Positions 44,691 to 56,477 of a stretch of 64,000 bases of DNA are shown one piece after another (the first letter of the stretch is position 1; each line of letters starts with the position of its first letter). The translations under genes were made by a program, and so were the position numbers. Source of the stretch: Nemertoderma westbladi (taxonomy: Eukaryota; Xenacoelomorpha; Nemertodermatida; Nemertodermatidae); contig JAUCBJ010007179.1 of assembly GCA_032718475.1 (NCBI GenBank), forward strand, positions 62,001 through 126,000, read 5' to 3'. The notes below the pieces were generated by a model. It saw only the letters and a program-made list of their open reading frames with translations. It had not been told where the DNA came from and made no database searches.

Positions 44691-46731
44691 AGTATAAGTA
44701 CATTAGTATTATTCGATTTTGATTATAGTATACCGGTAGGTCTTAGTATTTAATCAGGGAACGGCCGCCCTGGTTTTTATTGAGATTTTACTTATTTCTG
44801 TCGGTTTTATTTACATGTAAGTTAATATTGAGCTGAAGACGTGTAAGTCTGCTCAGATTGTTCAGATAACTGTAGGCCAGACTGTTGTCGGATTGTTGTT
44901 GGGTTTGGAGAGATTACGGCGTGTGTGGAGTTTGTCCGATAGAGTGCCAGTTAGTAAGTTGGGGCAACTTGAGTGTAAGGTCAACCCCCTCTTAAAGAAT
45001 AAGTCGTACTACCGTGTTAGAACGCATACTAACTAACGATTTTGGAATCTGCACATACTGTAGTTTATTTAGGCTTGACAGTATTCTGCCAGCGTTTAGG
45101 CCTGTGTTTGTTTGTGTAGTCTGTCCAGGTACCATAATAGTTATTACTCAGATATTTTGTAGGCTGGATTGTTGTCTAGCTATTACTAGGTCTGAAGAGA
45201 TTGCTGCTTGTGTAGAGTTTGTCTGATAAAGTGCCAGTTAGTAAGTTGGGGCAGTCATAACTGTAAGGTCAATCCCCTCTTAAAGAATAAGTCGTACTAC
45301 CGTGTTAGAACGCATACTAACTAACCGTTTTGGAATCTGCACATACAGTAGTTTATTTAGGCTTGGTGGTAGTCTGCCAGCGTTTGGTTTGTATTTTGTT
45401 TGAGTATTCTGTACGGGTAGCGTAATATTTATTATTCAGAGTTTATGCGATTATTCGCAACATTCATGTCCCCAAGTTTATTCCTACAGTAATTGTGTTT
45501 GTTACACATACCGTTATAGTTAAATTAACCCCGGTACTACACGGGCTGCTTGGCGTAGGTAAAGACTGGTGACTTTGTGCTCCGGTCACTCCAGCAGATG
45601 CCGTGGTTCTTTTAACTGTTCAAGTATATTTAACTACTGATTATTTGTTATACCAGTACTTGTACCTAATTTAGGGTTTAGTGTACAGTGCTTTCCAAAG
45701 TAATTAGTGTGTAGGCAGTATATTTGTGTTGTAAAGTGGTTAATAGGCACGCTGGATCTGGTAGTCCGCGGTAATTAACTTCTAGGTAGGAACAATCCGT
45801 GATACATAACGTAGTACCTATAGCGATACGGTTATAGGTCGTCAGGCGGTGGTATTTTCCTATCTGGACAATGCAGTGTATTTACTACTACTTATTATTT
45901 CAAATACCGTAGTACCCTGTCCGTTGTAATAACCAGAATTCTAACCCTTTGTTAGGCTGGTTTGTAGACTTCCTGTAAAATTACCCTAAAAATATTCGTA
46001 CGTAATATTTTCGTTGTGTTTAATTAGAGATTTAATCTCACCCGTATCGTAAGTAATTTGTAGTATTAAGTAACTTAGGTAAATTAGAATTATCTGTTTT
46101 AGTGTCCCATAAATAGCACTTCACTGAGAGCGCACAGCTTCTGTGTAGTGACTCCCCTAGAAATAATGACATTTATTTCAAATATAGACAAAACCCTTTT
46201 AACGGGTATATATATATATTATAAATCAACTCAAACGATTTATAAGTAGTAGGCCTGCCATACAACAACTAGGTCTCAATATCAGTTGGACTACTGCTTA
46301 AATAACGGTAACAAAGTAAGTTAGAGTAACCAAGTAACCCTAAATATTCAGAAATTCAATTATTCTAAAATAATTGACATACCGGTATTTATCATAGGCT
46401 TATTATATTTATTTCTATAAATTTGAGTTAAAATCATACCGGTATTCTGTAATTAATTCTAGTTCATAATTATACTTATATATACTATAAGTGTAAGCTG
46501 TATACCGGTATTCACGATAGGCCTATTATATATTTATATATATTTGTGCTAAATTTATATACCGGTACTCTGTGACAAACCTAGTTTACAATACTTATAT
46601 ATACTATAAGTGTATACCGGTATTCTAATATACTGTAATAAATTACTGGTACTAGGCCAACGGTCATACTGAATTACTGGACTTGCTTTAACTGTAACTA
46701 TAGCAGTAAGCATTCAACTGTATAGCTAAAC

Positions 46732-47748
46732 ATGTCTGACACTCAGCAAAACCTGTCAGATAGTCTAATCGATACAACCATCTGTGACACAGATAGGAGT
46801 GTGGAGCGATTAAGAAAGGAGTTCAGCTCACCTCCTACTGAGAGAAAGGTCATTCCCCCACCAGTAGTATCAGACCCTAGGCTAATCCAACACCGTAGGT
46901 CTATCATCGGCACTCGGGCCCAAGTCAAACGGAACCAGGAAGCAGCTGTTCCACAGCAGCAACAGCCTAGTCAAGAAACTTGTTCCCAGCGATCCGATAG
47001 CTCCAGTAGTTCGGATACTGTCGAGCTGACCCCCGAACGCGGATTGCAGATGGCGGCTACAGCCTACTCGGACCCTCTTCTCACCCTTCCTGCCGCAGTG
47101 CTAACCACTATATTGATTGCGGTGGAGGAACATCAAGCAGATTGGGCGAGGAATAAGAAAGCGACCCAAGATAATTATGCGGGATACGCCAGGGAAGAAT
47201 TGATGTCTATTGTCGAGTCACAATGGAACTTTCCCGGACCTGGACTCCCATTAGATCTGTCCGAAGCTACTTGGGAAGATATACACCGGATGGGAGTGAC
47301 TAAAGATACAATGGATCCAGCTGTTTGGAAGAGGTCGGCAGCAGGATATGTGCAAGGGTTCTTCGGCTCCTTAGAGCGATTAGAAGAACAACTGTTTCGA
47401 CAACCCCAAGGACCTCAAGAGCAGGAAGAGCTGCTATATCAAGTGCGCGAAAGAACCCTACGCATTAGACTAATTCTGTCAGCCTTTGAGGAAACTTCCA
47501 AAAGAAGACAGGACACGTCGCTGCAGGTTTCTGTTAAGACCTGGTTCCAGAGGGTAGGTCGCAAAGTGCAAGAAACGAACCAGTGGAAATCCCAGCTGTC
47601 TGAGAGACTAACTTATGAAGAACCAACCGATGCCACCCTTTCTGAAGTGGAAAGCGAAGAGACCGCAGAGAGACCACGAACGAGAGACGCCATCGACATT
47701 TACCTATCCGACTATCAGCGATTCTTAGGAGACGAAGAGTTGAGATGA
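46732..47748 (+). CDS. Gag N-terminal part (element 2)
   Basis: 338-residue frame from ATG (MSDTQQNLSD), sharing its first residues with the Gag-protease frame of element 1. The N-terminal third is polar and low-complexity. The remainder (about 110-320) is predicted mostly helical and charged, without recognised motifs. It ends with TGA at 47746-47748; the same frame continues open through 47749-47790 into the next segment. In this family Gag normally runs on into the nucleocapsid, so the stop either truncates the protein or is read through (the next base is C). Element 1 lacks this whole region, so it cannot decide. Confidence 0.8.
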   Translation: MSDTQQNLSDSLIDTTICDTDRSVERLRKEFSSPPTERKVIPPPVVSDPRLIQHRRSIIGTRAQVKRNQEAAVPQQQQPSQETCSQRSDSSSSSDTVELTPERGLQMAATAYSDPLLTLPAAVLTTILIAVEEHQADWARNKKATQDNYAGYAREELMSIVESQWNFPGPGLPLDLSEATWEDIHRMGVTKDTMDPAVWKRSAAGYVQGFFGSLERLEEQLFRQPQGPQEQEELLYQVRERTLRIRLILSAFEETSKRRQDTSLQVSVKTWFQRVGRKVQETNQWKSQLSERLTYEEPTDATLSEVESEETAERPRTRDAIDIYLSDYQRFLGDEELR

Positions 47749-50700
47749 CGACTGTCTGGACTTTCCCCTAATAGTGAAGGAACCCAGCGTGTGTTAGACT
47801 CAATCGACGCTGAAATGTTGGCGGCTAATCAAGCTGAATTTGATGAAAAACTCCGCCTCACTAGAGTTCAAGAAGAACAAGTAAAGAAAAGGAGGATAGA
47901 GGACCAAAGGGCAGCGGCAATCGCAGAAGCCGAAGCAGAAAGAAAGGAGGCAGCGGCAAGGGCAGAAGCAGAAATACAAAGAAAGGCGGCCATGGCAGAA
48001 GCAGAAATACAAAGAAAGGCAGCGGCGGCAGAAGCAAAGGCGGCCATGGCAGAAGCAGAAGCAAGGGTGGAAAAGGCAGTAGCGGAAGCAGAACGGAGAG
48101 CGTCTGAGCAGACTACCCAACTGGAGTTGGAAAAGCTGCAAGAGACGCAAGATAACATAAATAAACAGTTAACTGCTAGTCACATGCAAATGATGAGAAA
48201 ATCTACTCCCAAACGCCAGGGCTATACTTCATCAGAGGAAAGCGAAACCACCGATCCTGAAGGCGGAGGAAATAGATCTCGTCTAAGCAGGCGTAGAAAA
48301 ACATCTTACCGTCACAAATTACCTGATTTGCCCCCAGCTGTTAAAAGACAACTAACTAGCACAGACTTAGGTAGTGCAGAACCCATAGAACAATTTATCC
48401 AGGTCAAAAGACTCCCTACTATAGTCGATGAGCCTGAAATAATTAGGCCTGTCGTTCCCAAAGTCACTCCTGTGCTAGAGACCCCTGCACTTCCAGAGCT
48501 TAACTCTAAATTCCCTTTACATAGTACTACACTGCCTGTACCCGGTGGAACAGTCCATGCAAATACCCCTGTCCTGAGCATTGAGAGAGGAATCAAAGAT
48601 TTGTCTCCCGTCGTCCCGCGTCAACCCGCTACAATGTTGGCGACTCCCGCTTCGGCGGTTGAGTGGGTAGAGGAGGGACGGCGGGGGATGAACCTCCTGC
48701 TCGGACAGATGCAGGAGACTGTCCACCAGCTTAAGGGAACAGTAAGGGAAAGTAGGGCAGAATTGCAAGAAGTGCAGCAAAGTATCGCACTAGAACGCGA
48801 TAAATTAGTCAATATACAAAAGGGCATACCAATACCCCCTGTAACATTGTGTCAACCTGTTAGGTCTAAAGTATTACATGCGCAAGGTGTGGAGCCTACA
48901 CGCATCTATACTGCTAGTGAAGTAGAAACTCCTATAGCAAACCCTATTAAGGGTGATTATAGACCTGTTATTAATGATATTCCCTATAGACCTGATAATG
49001 ATCCGAGAAATTTATATACCGATAATTCGATATTAAATAACACGATGGCCCAAGAAAGCTTTACGCGGCAGATGGCTAGAACAGAAGCCCGCCAAGCGGT
49101 CAAAGTGGGAGAGATCGTCAAATTCAATGGAGATGAGATGAAATGGTTACCTTTCAACGAATATTACAAAGACAGCATACAGAACTCTGTGCTATCTAAC
49201 GGAGAGAAACTTAGGTTCCTCATCAAGTGCTTGGAAGGACCTCCCAAGTTAATGGCGTTAAAGTTTATTGGACATCCAGAAGGATTAAGACAAGTTTGGG
49301 ATACATTAAACATCAGGTATGGTAACAAGGATAACATAGCTAAGTATTTGTATGCAAAATTAGTAGCCCCTCGACACTTCCTTAGTAGCGGGATTATAGA
49401 GTTTTCTGATGAAATTCAGGAAATCTGTAGACAATTGGACTGGTTAGGTAAGTCTCATGAATATCAGAGTTCCATGGTTATTGGAGCCGTAGTCTCTACT
49501 TTACCAAAGGGTGGAGTATGTACACGCTGGGACAAGAAAGTGTTGTACATGAATGAACAACAACGACGAAGTCCTACCATGGCTGATCTCATGTCCTTCT
49601 TAGATGGTGAGGTAAAACTACAACTCATCAAGCAGTCCAGAGAGAAAACATCGGAAAATAAGGTAAGTGAGAAACCCGCTTCTAGGAGAAGAGTAACACC
49701 GGTGTGTTACACTGACGACGGCGAAAGCCAAGCTTCTCAAGAAGAAGACAGCGGGAAAGACACCGAACGATCTTACTATGTTGACAAAACCTCAAAGGGC
49801 GTAAGTAAATACAAGGCTCGAAACAACGATAGGAGAGAACAGGCTGCCAAGACCCCTCCTCAGTCTCCTAACAGAATGCGCGGGAGAAAGCCCGAAGAAA
49901 GAACGAGAGTGCATCAGATTACCCAAGGTAAAGTAAGTAACATAAAACCTAACTGTGCGCTGTGCGACGGGACCCACCGTTTGAGTGCGTGTGCGGAATT
50001 TCTAAAGAAATCCCTTGTAGACAGACGTACAGTTGTGTGGGACAAGCGGTTATGCTATAATTGCCTCAGACCAGGACACCAACGGCGAACCTGTTACTCC
50101 GACATAAAGTGTGAAAAGTGTGGCGCGAAACATCACATCTTGTTACATAGTGAGTTCGAACGAGACAAGCAGAGTCAGGTAAGTGAGTCCGAACTACATG
50201 TCCAATTCAGTGATGTAAATGACACTGAGCAGGAGTCTGAGATGGAAGGATTCTATACTGACGAATTCTCCGACGCCAACGAATCCTGTTATCTAATCAA
50301 TACCGCAGTGTATCGAGCACTTACTTACGAAAAGGACACCACCAATGAGTTTTCCCCAACTACTTTTGCCAAACAACCATCTTGGAAAACGCCAACTTCC
50401 AACGTAGGAATCAGAGAATTTCCTGTAGTGCAAGTAAGAATTCATGGTACTCACCACAGTTACATAGTGAACGCACTCCTTGATTCCGGCAGCACAGGAA
50501 CATTCATAGATCAAGAATTAGCCGAAGACATCTTTGCTGGACAACCCAAATTCCGGACAAAATTGAATATGTCAGGAATTATGCAGGTATGGAAATCTAC
50601 CCTAACGGCAGATTACTACGTAGGTGTGTTGTCCACTCCCCAGGATAAGTTAGGAACACAAGGTATAAGGTCGGTAAAAATGGTGGCTATAAAGAACTTC

Positions 50701-51738
50701 GCTACTACTCAAGCAGACCTTTATAATTGGGACGAGGATGAGAGCATCCAACATCTTAAGATACCTCGGTTCCAGACAGATTATCCTGGAGTGCAAATAC
50801 TCATCGGCCAAAACGCGCACGAGGCGCTCGAAACATTGGAGAAACGGCCTGCTCAACCGCAGCCACTGCAAACCTATACGGTAAGAACTAGAGTAGGTTG
50901 GTACTTTACTGGCCCTTCCCGCAGGACTCTCGAAGAGAGAATGCCACAAGAACGAGTAGATCATGTGAGCGATTGGAGCGAGGAGAGCAGTGAGGTGGAC
51001 GAACTAACTGAGGGAACACCATACTCCTCAGATAACGATGACACTTATCAACTCTTCGATGAGGAGAACACCATAGACTTACTTACAGAAAACCAAACTT
51101 GGAAAGATCAGGTGAACCTATGTCAACTGATTCACCCATCGGAACCCATCGCTTACAATGACGAACTCAACGATGAGATAGAGCGCTGCAACGCTAGAAC
51201 TCGGGACGAACTAGCCGTACGATTCTTTACTCAGGAACTTGTAGAGCCCAATTCGTATGATAAGGCTCTATCGATAGAAGAAGAAAGAGCCAAGCAAATC
51301 CAGGAAACAACTACACGTTTTTTAAAAGACCAAGGTAGGTATGAAATCGGCCTGCCATTTCGAAAACGAGAACCTAGATTTATAAATAACAGACCCTTGG
51401 CAGAGAAAAGAATCGCTCAATTACATCGACGCCTTACAGCTAATGCTTCAGCGAAAGAAATGTACCAAACTCAGCTGAAGAAATTTATAACAAAGGGATA
51501 CGCGGAGCGAGTACCGGAAGGAACACCAGTGACTGAGAGAACGTATTACTTAACACATCATTACGTTCCCAAACCCGGTAAGCCCCATGAAGTACGAGTC
51601 GTATTCGATGGCTCTGCTCTATATATGGGCCAATCCCTTAATTCCGAGTTGTTACCAGGACCCAATTTACTCCAATCTTTGTTGGGAATACTTTTGAGAT
51701 TAAGACAGTATTCCATCGCGTTCGCTTCCGATATCTAA
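47749..51738 (+). CDS. Gag C-terminal part, protease and start of RT (element 2)
   Basis: Same frame as the preceding segment, after the TGA; no ATG lies at the junction, so translation presumably depends on read-through or the copy is dead. Residues counted from 47791: an Ala/Glu/Arg-rich coiled coil with short internal repeats (about 20-125), a DUF1759-type Gag domain (about 435-620), zinc motifs from residue 722 (CALC), then CYNC and CEKCGAKHH, and an aspartic protease with LLDSGSTGTFID (D898). A linker and the N-terminal part of RT follow (about 1180-1315). The frame stops with TAA at 51736-51738, directly after the first aspartate of RT motif A. The stop therefore lies within the catalytic domain. 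Confidence 0.85.
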   Translation, partial: RLSGLSPNSEGTQRVLDSIDAEMLAANQAEFDEKLRLTRVQEEQVKKRRIEDQRAAAIAEAEAERKEAAARAEAEIQRKAAMAEAEIQRKAAAAEAKAAMAEAEARVEKAVAEAERRASEQTTQLELEKLQETQDNINKQLTASHMQMMRKSTPKRQGYTSSEESETTDPEGGGNRSRLSRRRKTSYRHKLPDLPPAVKRQLTSTDLGSAEPIEQFIQVKRLPTIVDEPEIIRPVVPKVTPVLETPALPELNSKFPLHSTTLPVPGGTVHANTPVLSIERGIKDLSPVVPRQPATMLATPASAVEWVEEGRRGMNLLLGQMQETVHQLKGTVRESRAELQEVQQSIALERDKLVNIQKGIPIPPVTLCQPVRSKVLHAQGVEPTRIYTASEVETPIANPIKGDYRPVINDIPYRPDNDPRNLYTDNSILNNTMAQESFTRQMARTEARQAVKVGEIVKFNGDEMKWLPFNEYYKDSIQNSVLSNGEKLRFLIKCLEGPPKLMALKFIGHPEGLRQVWDTLNIRYGNKDNIAKYLYAKLVAPRHFLSSGIIEFSDEIQEICRQLDWLGKSHEYQSSMVIGAVVSTLPKGGVCTRWDKKVLYMNEQQRRSPTMADLMSFLDGEVKLQLIKQSREKTSENKVSEKPASRRRVTPVCYTDDGESQASQEEDSGKDTERSYYVDKTSKGVSKYKARNNDRREQAAKTPPQSPNRMRGRKPEERTRVHQITQGKVSNIKPNCALCDGTHRLSACAEFLKKSLVDRRTVVWDKRLCYNCLRPGHQRRTCYSDIKCEKCGAKHHILLHSEFERDKQSQVSESELHVQFSDVNDTEQESEMEGFYTDEFSDANESCYLINTAVYRALTYEKDTTNEFSPTTFAKQPSWKTPTSNVGIREFPVVQVRIHGTHHSYIVNALLDSGSTGTFIDQELAEDIFAGQPKFRTKLNMSGIMQVWKSTLTADYYVGVLSTPQDKLGTQGIRSVKMVAIKNFATTQADLYNWDEDESIQHLKIPRFQTDYPGVQILIGQNAHEALETLEKRPAQPQPLQTYTVRTRVGWYFTGPSRRTLEERMPQERVDHVSDWSEESSEVDELTEGTPYSSDNDDTYQLFDEENTIDLLTENQTWKDQVNLCQLIHPSEPIAYNDELNDEIERCNARTRDELAVRFFTQELVEPNSYDKALSIEEERAKQIQETTTRFLKDQGRYEIGLPFRKREPRFINNRPLAEKRIAQLHRRLTANASAKEMYQTQLKKFITKGYAERVPEGTPVTERTYYLTHHYVPKPGKPHEVRVVFDGSALYMGQSLNSELLPGPNLLQSLLGILLRLRQYSIAFASDI

Positions 51739-54700
51739 GGAATGTTCTTACAAGTCAAGGCGCTGGAGAGAGATAGAGACCGCCTGAGATTTCTGTGGTG
51801 GCCTGAAGGAGACCTCAACCAGAAACCGGTAGAGTACTGGATGACCATCCAGGCTTTTGGGATCATATCTAGCCCTTCCAACGCCTGCTCCATAGTGCGA
51901 ACCACTGCGAATGACAACAGAGATTCCTTCTCAAAGGAAGTGATAGACAATATAAAACGTAATATATACATGGACGACAATTTAAGGTCCCTTCCATCAG
52001 TAGAAGAAGCCATAGCTGTCGCAAAAGGAACGGTAGAGTGTTTGAAAAGAGGTGGATTTCGACTAACGAAATTCACTAGCAACTCCCGTGAGTTTCTGGA
52101 AGCCATACCGGTAGAAGACCGCGGAGCGAAAGATCTAGACTTAATAAAGGATGATCTTCCTGAAACCAAGACGCTTGGCTTGAAGTGGGACACTGAAAGA
52201 GACATCCTGTTTTTTCAGTTAAAACAGCGAGATAATCCAGTTCGGACCAAACGGATTTGTTTAAGTATCCTGAGCACTTATTTCGACCCATTGGGATTCA
52301 TTAGCCCAGTTATATTGATTGCTCGGAGTTTAGTACAACAAATGTGGCTTGAAAACCAATCATGGGACGATCCGCTTAAGGGAGAATTGTTAAAGAAATG
52401 GATGAAATGGGAAGATTCTCTACCTGCCATCGAGAACTTTATAATTTCCCGTGCATATTTTGGCCATGTTCTTCCTACGTATTCCTATCAACTCCATGTG
52501 TTTGGAGACGCCAGCGACATGGGAATAGGTATAGTAGCATATCTGCGAGTCGAAACTCCGGATGGAATCAAGGTCGCCTTGGTTACCTCTAAGGCACTGA
52601 TTAACAACAAGTTAAAGGTTCCTCGAGCGGAGTTAAAAGCGGCTTTATACGCTACAGCCATCGGCCGGAACGTAACGGAACAAATCGATTACCCACTGGA
52701 GAAAACGGTTTATTGGACCGACGCTTTACTCGTGTTGGAATATCTAACCAATGAAGTCTGTCAGTTCAGTGTTTTTGTTAATAACAGGGTAGCTATTATT
52801 CTTAGTCGCACAAAGATAGATCAATGGAGACATTGCCCTGGTACGATTAATCCAGCCGATATCGCCTCCAGGGGAGCAACTCCGCAGGAACTGATAGATA
52901 CTCCAGATTGGTTGGGTGGACCCGACTTCCTGAGCAAGGAAGAGGACGAATGGCCTCCTCACCTTACTACGGCGGAAATTAGACAAGCCAAGGGAGCGGA
53001 GACCGTCAAACCTAAAACCCGGGCGAGTAAATCGAAGTTATTTAAACCGACTATCGATCTATCTGTATTACATGTTTCCGGAAACGATGATTTGGATCCA
53101 CAATCCCTCGCTATAAATAAGTCTGTTGCGGAAATTCGAGATAGAGATTGGAAATCTGGAATACCAGACGTCTCGCAAGGAATCTCACCCCTGCTGCAGA
53201 GAGCGATGCATCACTACAGTTCCTGGAATCGGCTCTGTAAAGCCGTCACATATTTAAAGAGATGCTTTCATCATCAATACTCCAGGATGAAGACCACTAG
53301 TGATAATGCTCCATTGACATCTGCACAAGTTCATGTTATTAAAAACTTACCTAAATATAAGGTATCTGACAGTTTTCTAAAGGAGAAAATTAGTCACCAG
53401 GAGCATGAAGAGACCAATAAACAGATACTGAGACTCCTGCAATGCTATGAGGATTCCGAAAAGTATTTCCTGTTGTTGAGAAATCCGCAGATGCGCTTAA
53501 GGGATCGATTCTCTAGCACAATGATAGATGGGTTAATACATGTTGGAGGAAGGCTCACCAATGCACCCTTATCCTTTGACACTAAATTCCCCATACTCAT
53601 TAGAAATCTTGAAGTACAAATCAAGATGATTGTAGATGTTCACAGTAAGCTTTATCATGCTGGAAGAGAACGAGTTCTTAGCGAAATTCGAACTCGCTAT
53701 TATTTTGATAAACCCCGTAGAGCTCTGAACCAAGTTCTTAGGAACTGCATACCCTGTAGGAAAGCATTCAGTAGGCCTTTAACACAGCGAGAGGCAGAAT
53801 TACCTAGGGAACGAGTAAGCTTCTATGAACCACCTTTTACTAATACTGGTGTAGATTTATTTGGCCCTATTGAAGTATATCGTGCGAGGACTATAGTCAA
53901 GAGATGGTGTGTCATCTTCGTGTGCATGACTTGCAGAGCCATCCATCTCGATATGGTGAACGATCTATCTACCAACAGTTTCGTCTTAAGTTTACGACGA
54001 CAGATCGCTCGCTTCGGTACGAGTAATACCATGAGATCGGACAAGGGAACGAACTTCATTGGTGCCAACAACGAAATACAGGCTTACGTAAAGGACTGGA
54101 ACCAAAGACAGGTGGATGACCAGCTAAGGATAACAGCGTCTAGCTGGACCTTCAACGCCGCCGACGCCCCTTGGTGGGGAGGAAGTTGGGAGAGATTAAT
54201 TAGAAGTGTTAAGACCGCATTTCACTTTATAGTGCCATGCCGTGCGTATCTCACTGACGAACTTTTGCGGACGTTAATGGAGGAAATAGCTGCCTATCTC
54301 AATGAGAGACCGCTTATGCCAGTCTCATCGAGTCCCGATTCCCTGGAAGCGCTAACACCTGCGCACTTCCTACTGAAGAAACCGGTAGCCATGCTCCCAC
54401 GATCGGAGATTGCCGACGGAGACGAATACTGCCGTCGAACTTGGCAACTTTTGCAGTTGCTATCCCGTCGTTTCGCTGACCATTTCGAGAAACATTACCT
54501 GCCCACGCTACAACTTCGAACTAAGTGGTTTGCGCAGCAAGAAAACGTCAGCGCCGGAGATATGGTATTTATTGTAGATCCAGACCTCCCACGTAAACGG
54601 TGGCAGACAGGTCGTATCATCGAGACCCATATCTCGGAGGATGGTTTAGTGCGTTCAGTAGAACTCATCGTTATGCGGCGTAACTTCAAGAAGCCCGGCA

Positions 54701-54852
54701 TAATCTTTGAGACGCAACAACTCAATCGCCCAGTTGGTCGTTTATGTTTACTGGAAAGAGACAGAGAACTCTCCGGAAACTATGGAAGGCAAGACACTCT
54801 TCCCACGACCACCTCCCTAATACCTCAAACATCTAGGGACTCCCCAACGTAA
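51739..54852 (+). CDS. RT (from motif A), RNase H and integrase (element 2)
   Basis: Continues in the same frame immediately after the TAA; the ATG at 51742 gives 1036 residues. RT catalytic box YMDD at residues 76-79. RNase H candidates are D256 (FGDAS), E297 (RAELKAA) and D327 (YWTDA). The integrase zinc domain has H634, H639, C669 and C672. The integrase core has D705 (GVDLFGP), D767 (RSDKGTNF) and E817 (GSWERLIRS), a D-x61-D-x49-E spacing. A C-terminal DUF5641-type segment covers about 920-1010 (GDMVFIVDPDLPRKRW). Everything after the TAA looks intact, so the stop is probably a recent loss rather than long decay. Confidence 0.9.
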   Translation, partial: GMFLQVKALERDRDRLRFLWWPEGDLNQKPVEYWMTIQAFGIISSPSNACSIVRTTANDNRDSFSKEVIDNIKRNIYMDDNLRSLPSVEEAIAVAKGTVECLKRGGFRLTKFTSNSREFLEAIPVEDRGAKDLDLIKDDLPETKTLGLKWDTERDILFFQLKQRDNPVRTKRICLSILSTYFDPLGFISPVILIARSLVQQMWLENQSWDDPLKGELLKKWMKWEDSLPAIENFIISRAYFGHVLPTYSYQLHVFGDASDMGIGIVAYLRVETPDGIKVALVTSKALINNKLKVPRAELKAALYATAIGRNVTEQIDYPLEKTVYWTDALLVLEYLTNEVCQFSVFVNNRVAIILSRTKIDQWRHCPGTINPADIASRGATPQELIDTPDWLGGPDFLSKEEDEWPPHLTTAEIRQAKGAETVKPKTRASKSKLFKPTIDLSVLHVSGNDDLDPQSLAINKSVAEIRDRDWKSGIPDVSQGISPLLQRAMHHYSSWNRLCKAVTYLKRCFHHQYSRMKTTSDNAPLTSAQVHVIKNLPKYKVSDSFLKEKISHQEHEETNKQILRLLQCYEDSEKYFLLLRNPQMRLRDRFSSTMIDGLIHVGGRLTNAPLSFDTKFPILIRNLEVQIKMIVDVHSKLYHAGRERVLSEIRTRYYFDKPRRALNQVLRNCIPCRKAFSRPLTQREAELPRERVSFYEPPFTNTGVDLFGPIEVYRARTIVKRWCVIFVCMTCRAIHLDMVNDLSTNSFVLSLRRQIARFGTSNTMRSDKGTNFIGANNEIQAYVKDWNQRQVDDQLRITASSWTFNAADAPWWGGSWERLIRSVKTAFHFIVPCRAYLTDELLRTLMEEIAAYLNERPLMPVSSSPDSLEALTPAHFLLKKPVAMLPRSEIADGDEYCRRTWQLLQLLSRRFADHFEKHYLPTLQLRTKWFAQQENVSAGDMVFIVDPDLPRKRWQTGRIIETHISEDGLVRSVELIVMRRNFKKPGIIFETQQLNRPVGRLCLLERDRELSGNYGRQDTLPTTTSLIPQTSRDSPT

Positions 54853-56477
54853 TACGTCTGGAGTGGGTGTATGACTATATTATTTTATCTATTTTATTAC
54901 ATTTTATATGCAAACTTTATTATGTACTTTATTATAATCGTTTTTATTCAATTTTTATTTAGTAGAATGTTATTTTAGGGATTATTTAGTAGATTAGTGC
55001 AATATATTAGTGTTTATTACGTACGTAATTACTTATAATATATATTTAGTGCGACGGCGAGAAATAATTATTTTTCTCTTCCCTTACTGTCCGTATCATA
55101 TTATAAATACGTGACTACAGTAAGATGAAATGTCCGTACTTCTTAAAGTACAATAAAGCCACTACTATGTTCGAGTGTTGTTAGTAGGCAGAGTATTAGG
55201 AATGCAAAGTTCAGATCCTCGTGTCTCGGCTAAACCAAGCTCTGGGTAGACCTTGGAAACGACTTGCCTCTTCACACTGACATTGCTTCGTGCGATATTA
55301 CTCTTCTACCTTATATTAAATAATACATATAGTAGCGAGATGTCCATATAACAGTAGCATAAAACGCAAATAAATCTGTTAAACTTTTGACCATCTGTAA
55401 TTCTAGTCGATTAAGATATCGCGGCACCCACCGATATACTTGAAAGACAAATTCTAGAATCAGTGGTTAACGTCCCCAGACAAGTTCTGGAATAAATCGG
55501 TGCCCATCTTAAATATTAATTTAATATTTATTAAAATCTGTAAAATTCAGATCCGTTAACAATTCCAGTCGATTAAGATATCGTAGCACTTACCGATACT
55601 CTTAAAAGACAAATTTCATAGAATTAAGGATCCTATGTCCCCAGACCTGCTCTGGAATCAAATTGTGTCAATTTTAACATCAAATAATAAAATTCACGGG
55701 AATAAATTTAAATTCATATCTTAAATGAATTTCATAAATTGTCATTTTGTACAATTTATAACATTCCCAAAATTCCATTAATTAATAGATCATGGGAGCG
55801 GAGATTCATCCTATTGAGTGTATTAGAGTGCGAGAATCTCCAACATATAGTCAATAGCCGATAAAATTAATAAAATCATGCATAAAGAGGATATTGACAA
55901 TTAAAGAATTATTATTAAATAGCATCCCAGATCTGTATGCATGAGAATTACCCTAATTCTACCGCTAGCTTTCCATAATGTCACCATAGCAACACCCACG
56001 CTAGAATTAGAATTGAGTTAAAAGAACAATAGAAGGCATACCCCATTGAATAGCATACGGAATAAATAGCGCACCGCTAGTATCCAAGGATACATAATAA
56101 ATACAGTGACATTCTGGAAGGTACTGACTAACGGACAAATGGCCCGAATGTGTGCGGTTTGTTGCAGTTGTGTTGAATTTGTGCGTTTGTAGGTGAATGT
56201 TACTACTAAAGTATGTTTACAGTAGCTAGTCGCAATTGTAAAAATAACCCAACTTTCCTATAGAAAGAACCTAAGTGGATCCAAGCCTTTGGGACGGACA
56301 GTGGTGTGACTTGTGCCGGTTATCGTTGTCGTGCTGTTGCTACATGTTGGCGTAAACACCGCGACGACGGTACATCGGCGCTGAGAATCCCACTGTCCGG
56401 GGGCAAAGAAAGTAGGCAGCGACGCCCGCTTGCCTAAATACAAACTTATTTGATATTGATAAACTCAGATAGCAGAT
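54853..56477 (+). other. Spacer between integrase and extra ORF (element 2)
   Basis: 1.6 kb, non-coding, conserved with element 1 (34722-36334). It holds duplicated TTAAGATATCG sub-blocks and a base-paired region near its end. A splice-acceptor-like AGCAG lies two bases before the ATG at 56478. A long untranslated spacer would fit expression of the downstream block from a spliced or separately initiated RNA. Confidence 0.7.
56295..56399 (+). other. Base-paired region upstream of the extra ORF (element 2)
   Basis: CGGACAGTGG (56295-56304) pairs with CCACTGTCCG (56390-56399), as in element 1. Between the arms, GTCGT and ACGAC-type motifs allow an inner stem. Confidence 0.45.

Larger units (their letters stand above)
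44498..46731 (+). other. 5' leader of element 2
   Basis: 2.2 kb, untranslated. It contains a hairpin (44510-44536), 3.3 copies of a 38-bp repeat (44564-44690), and a tandem pair of about 288-bp units marked by GTCGTACTACCGTG at 45003 and 45291. An ACCGGTA-rich tandem segment (about 46375-46625) contains CTTATATATACTATAAG palindromes. The sequence after the LTR begins ATAACAGTCATTG, without a TGG primer-binding start. Confidence 0.75.

Noticed and set aside
47800-48158. Leucine/phenylalanine-rich minus-strand ORFs over the gag coiled coil
   Set aside because: They are the complement of Ala/Glu/Lys-rich codons of the coiled coil; a composition artefact.
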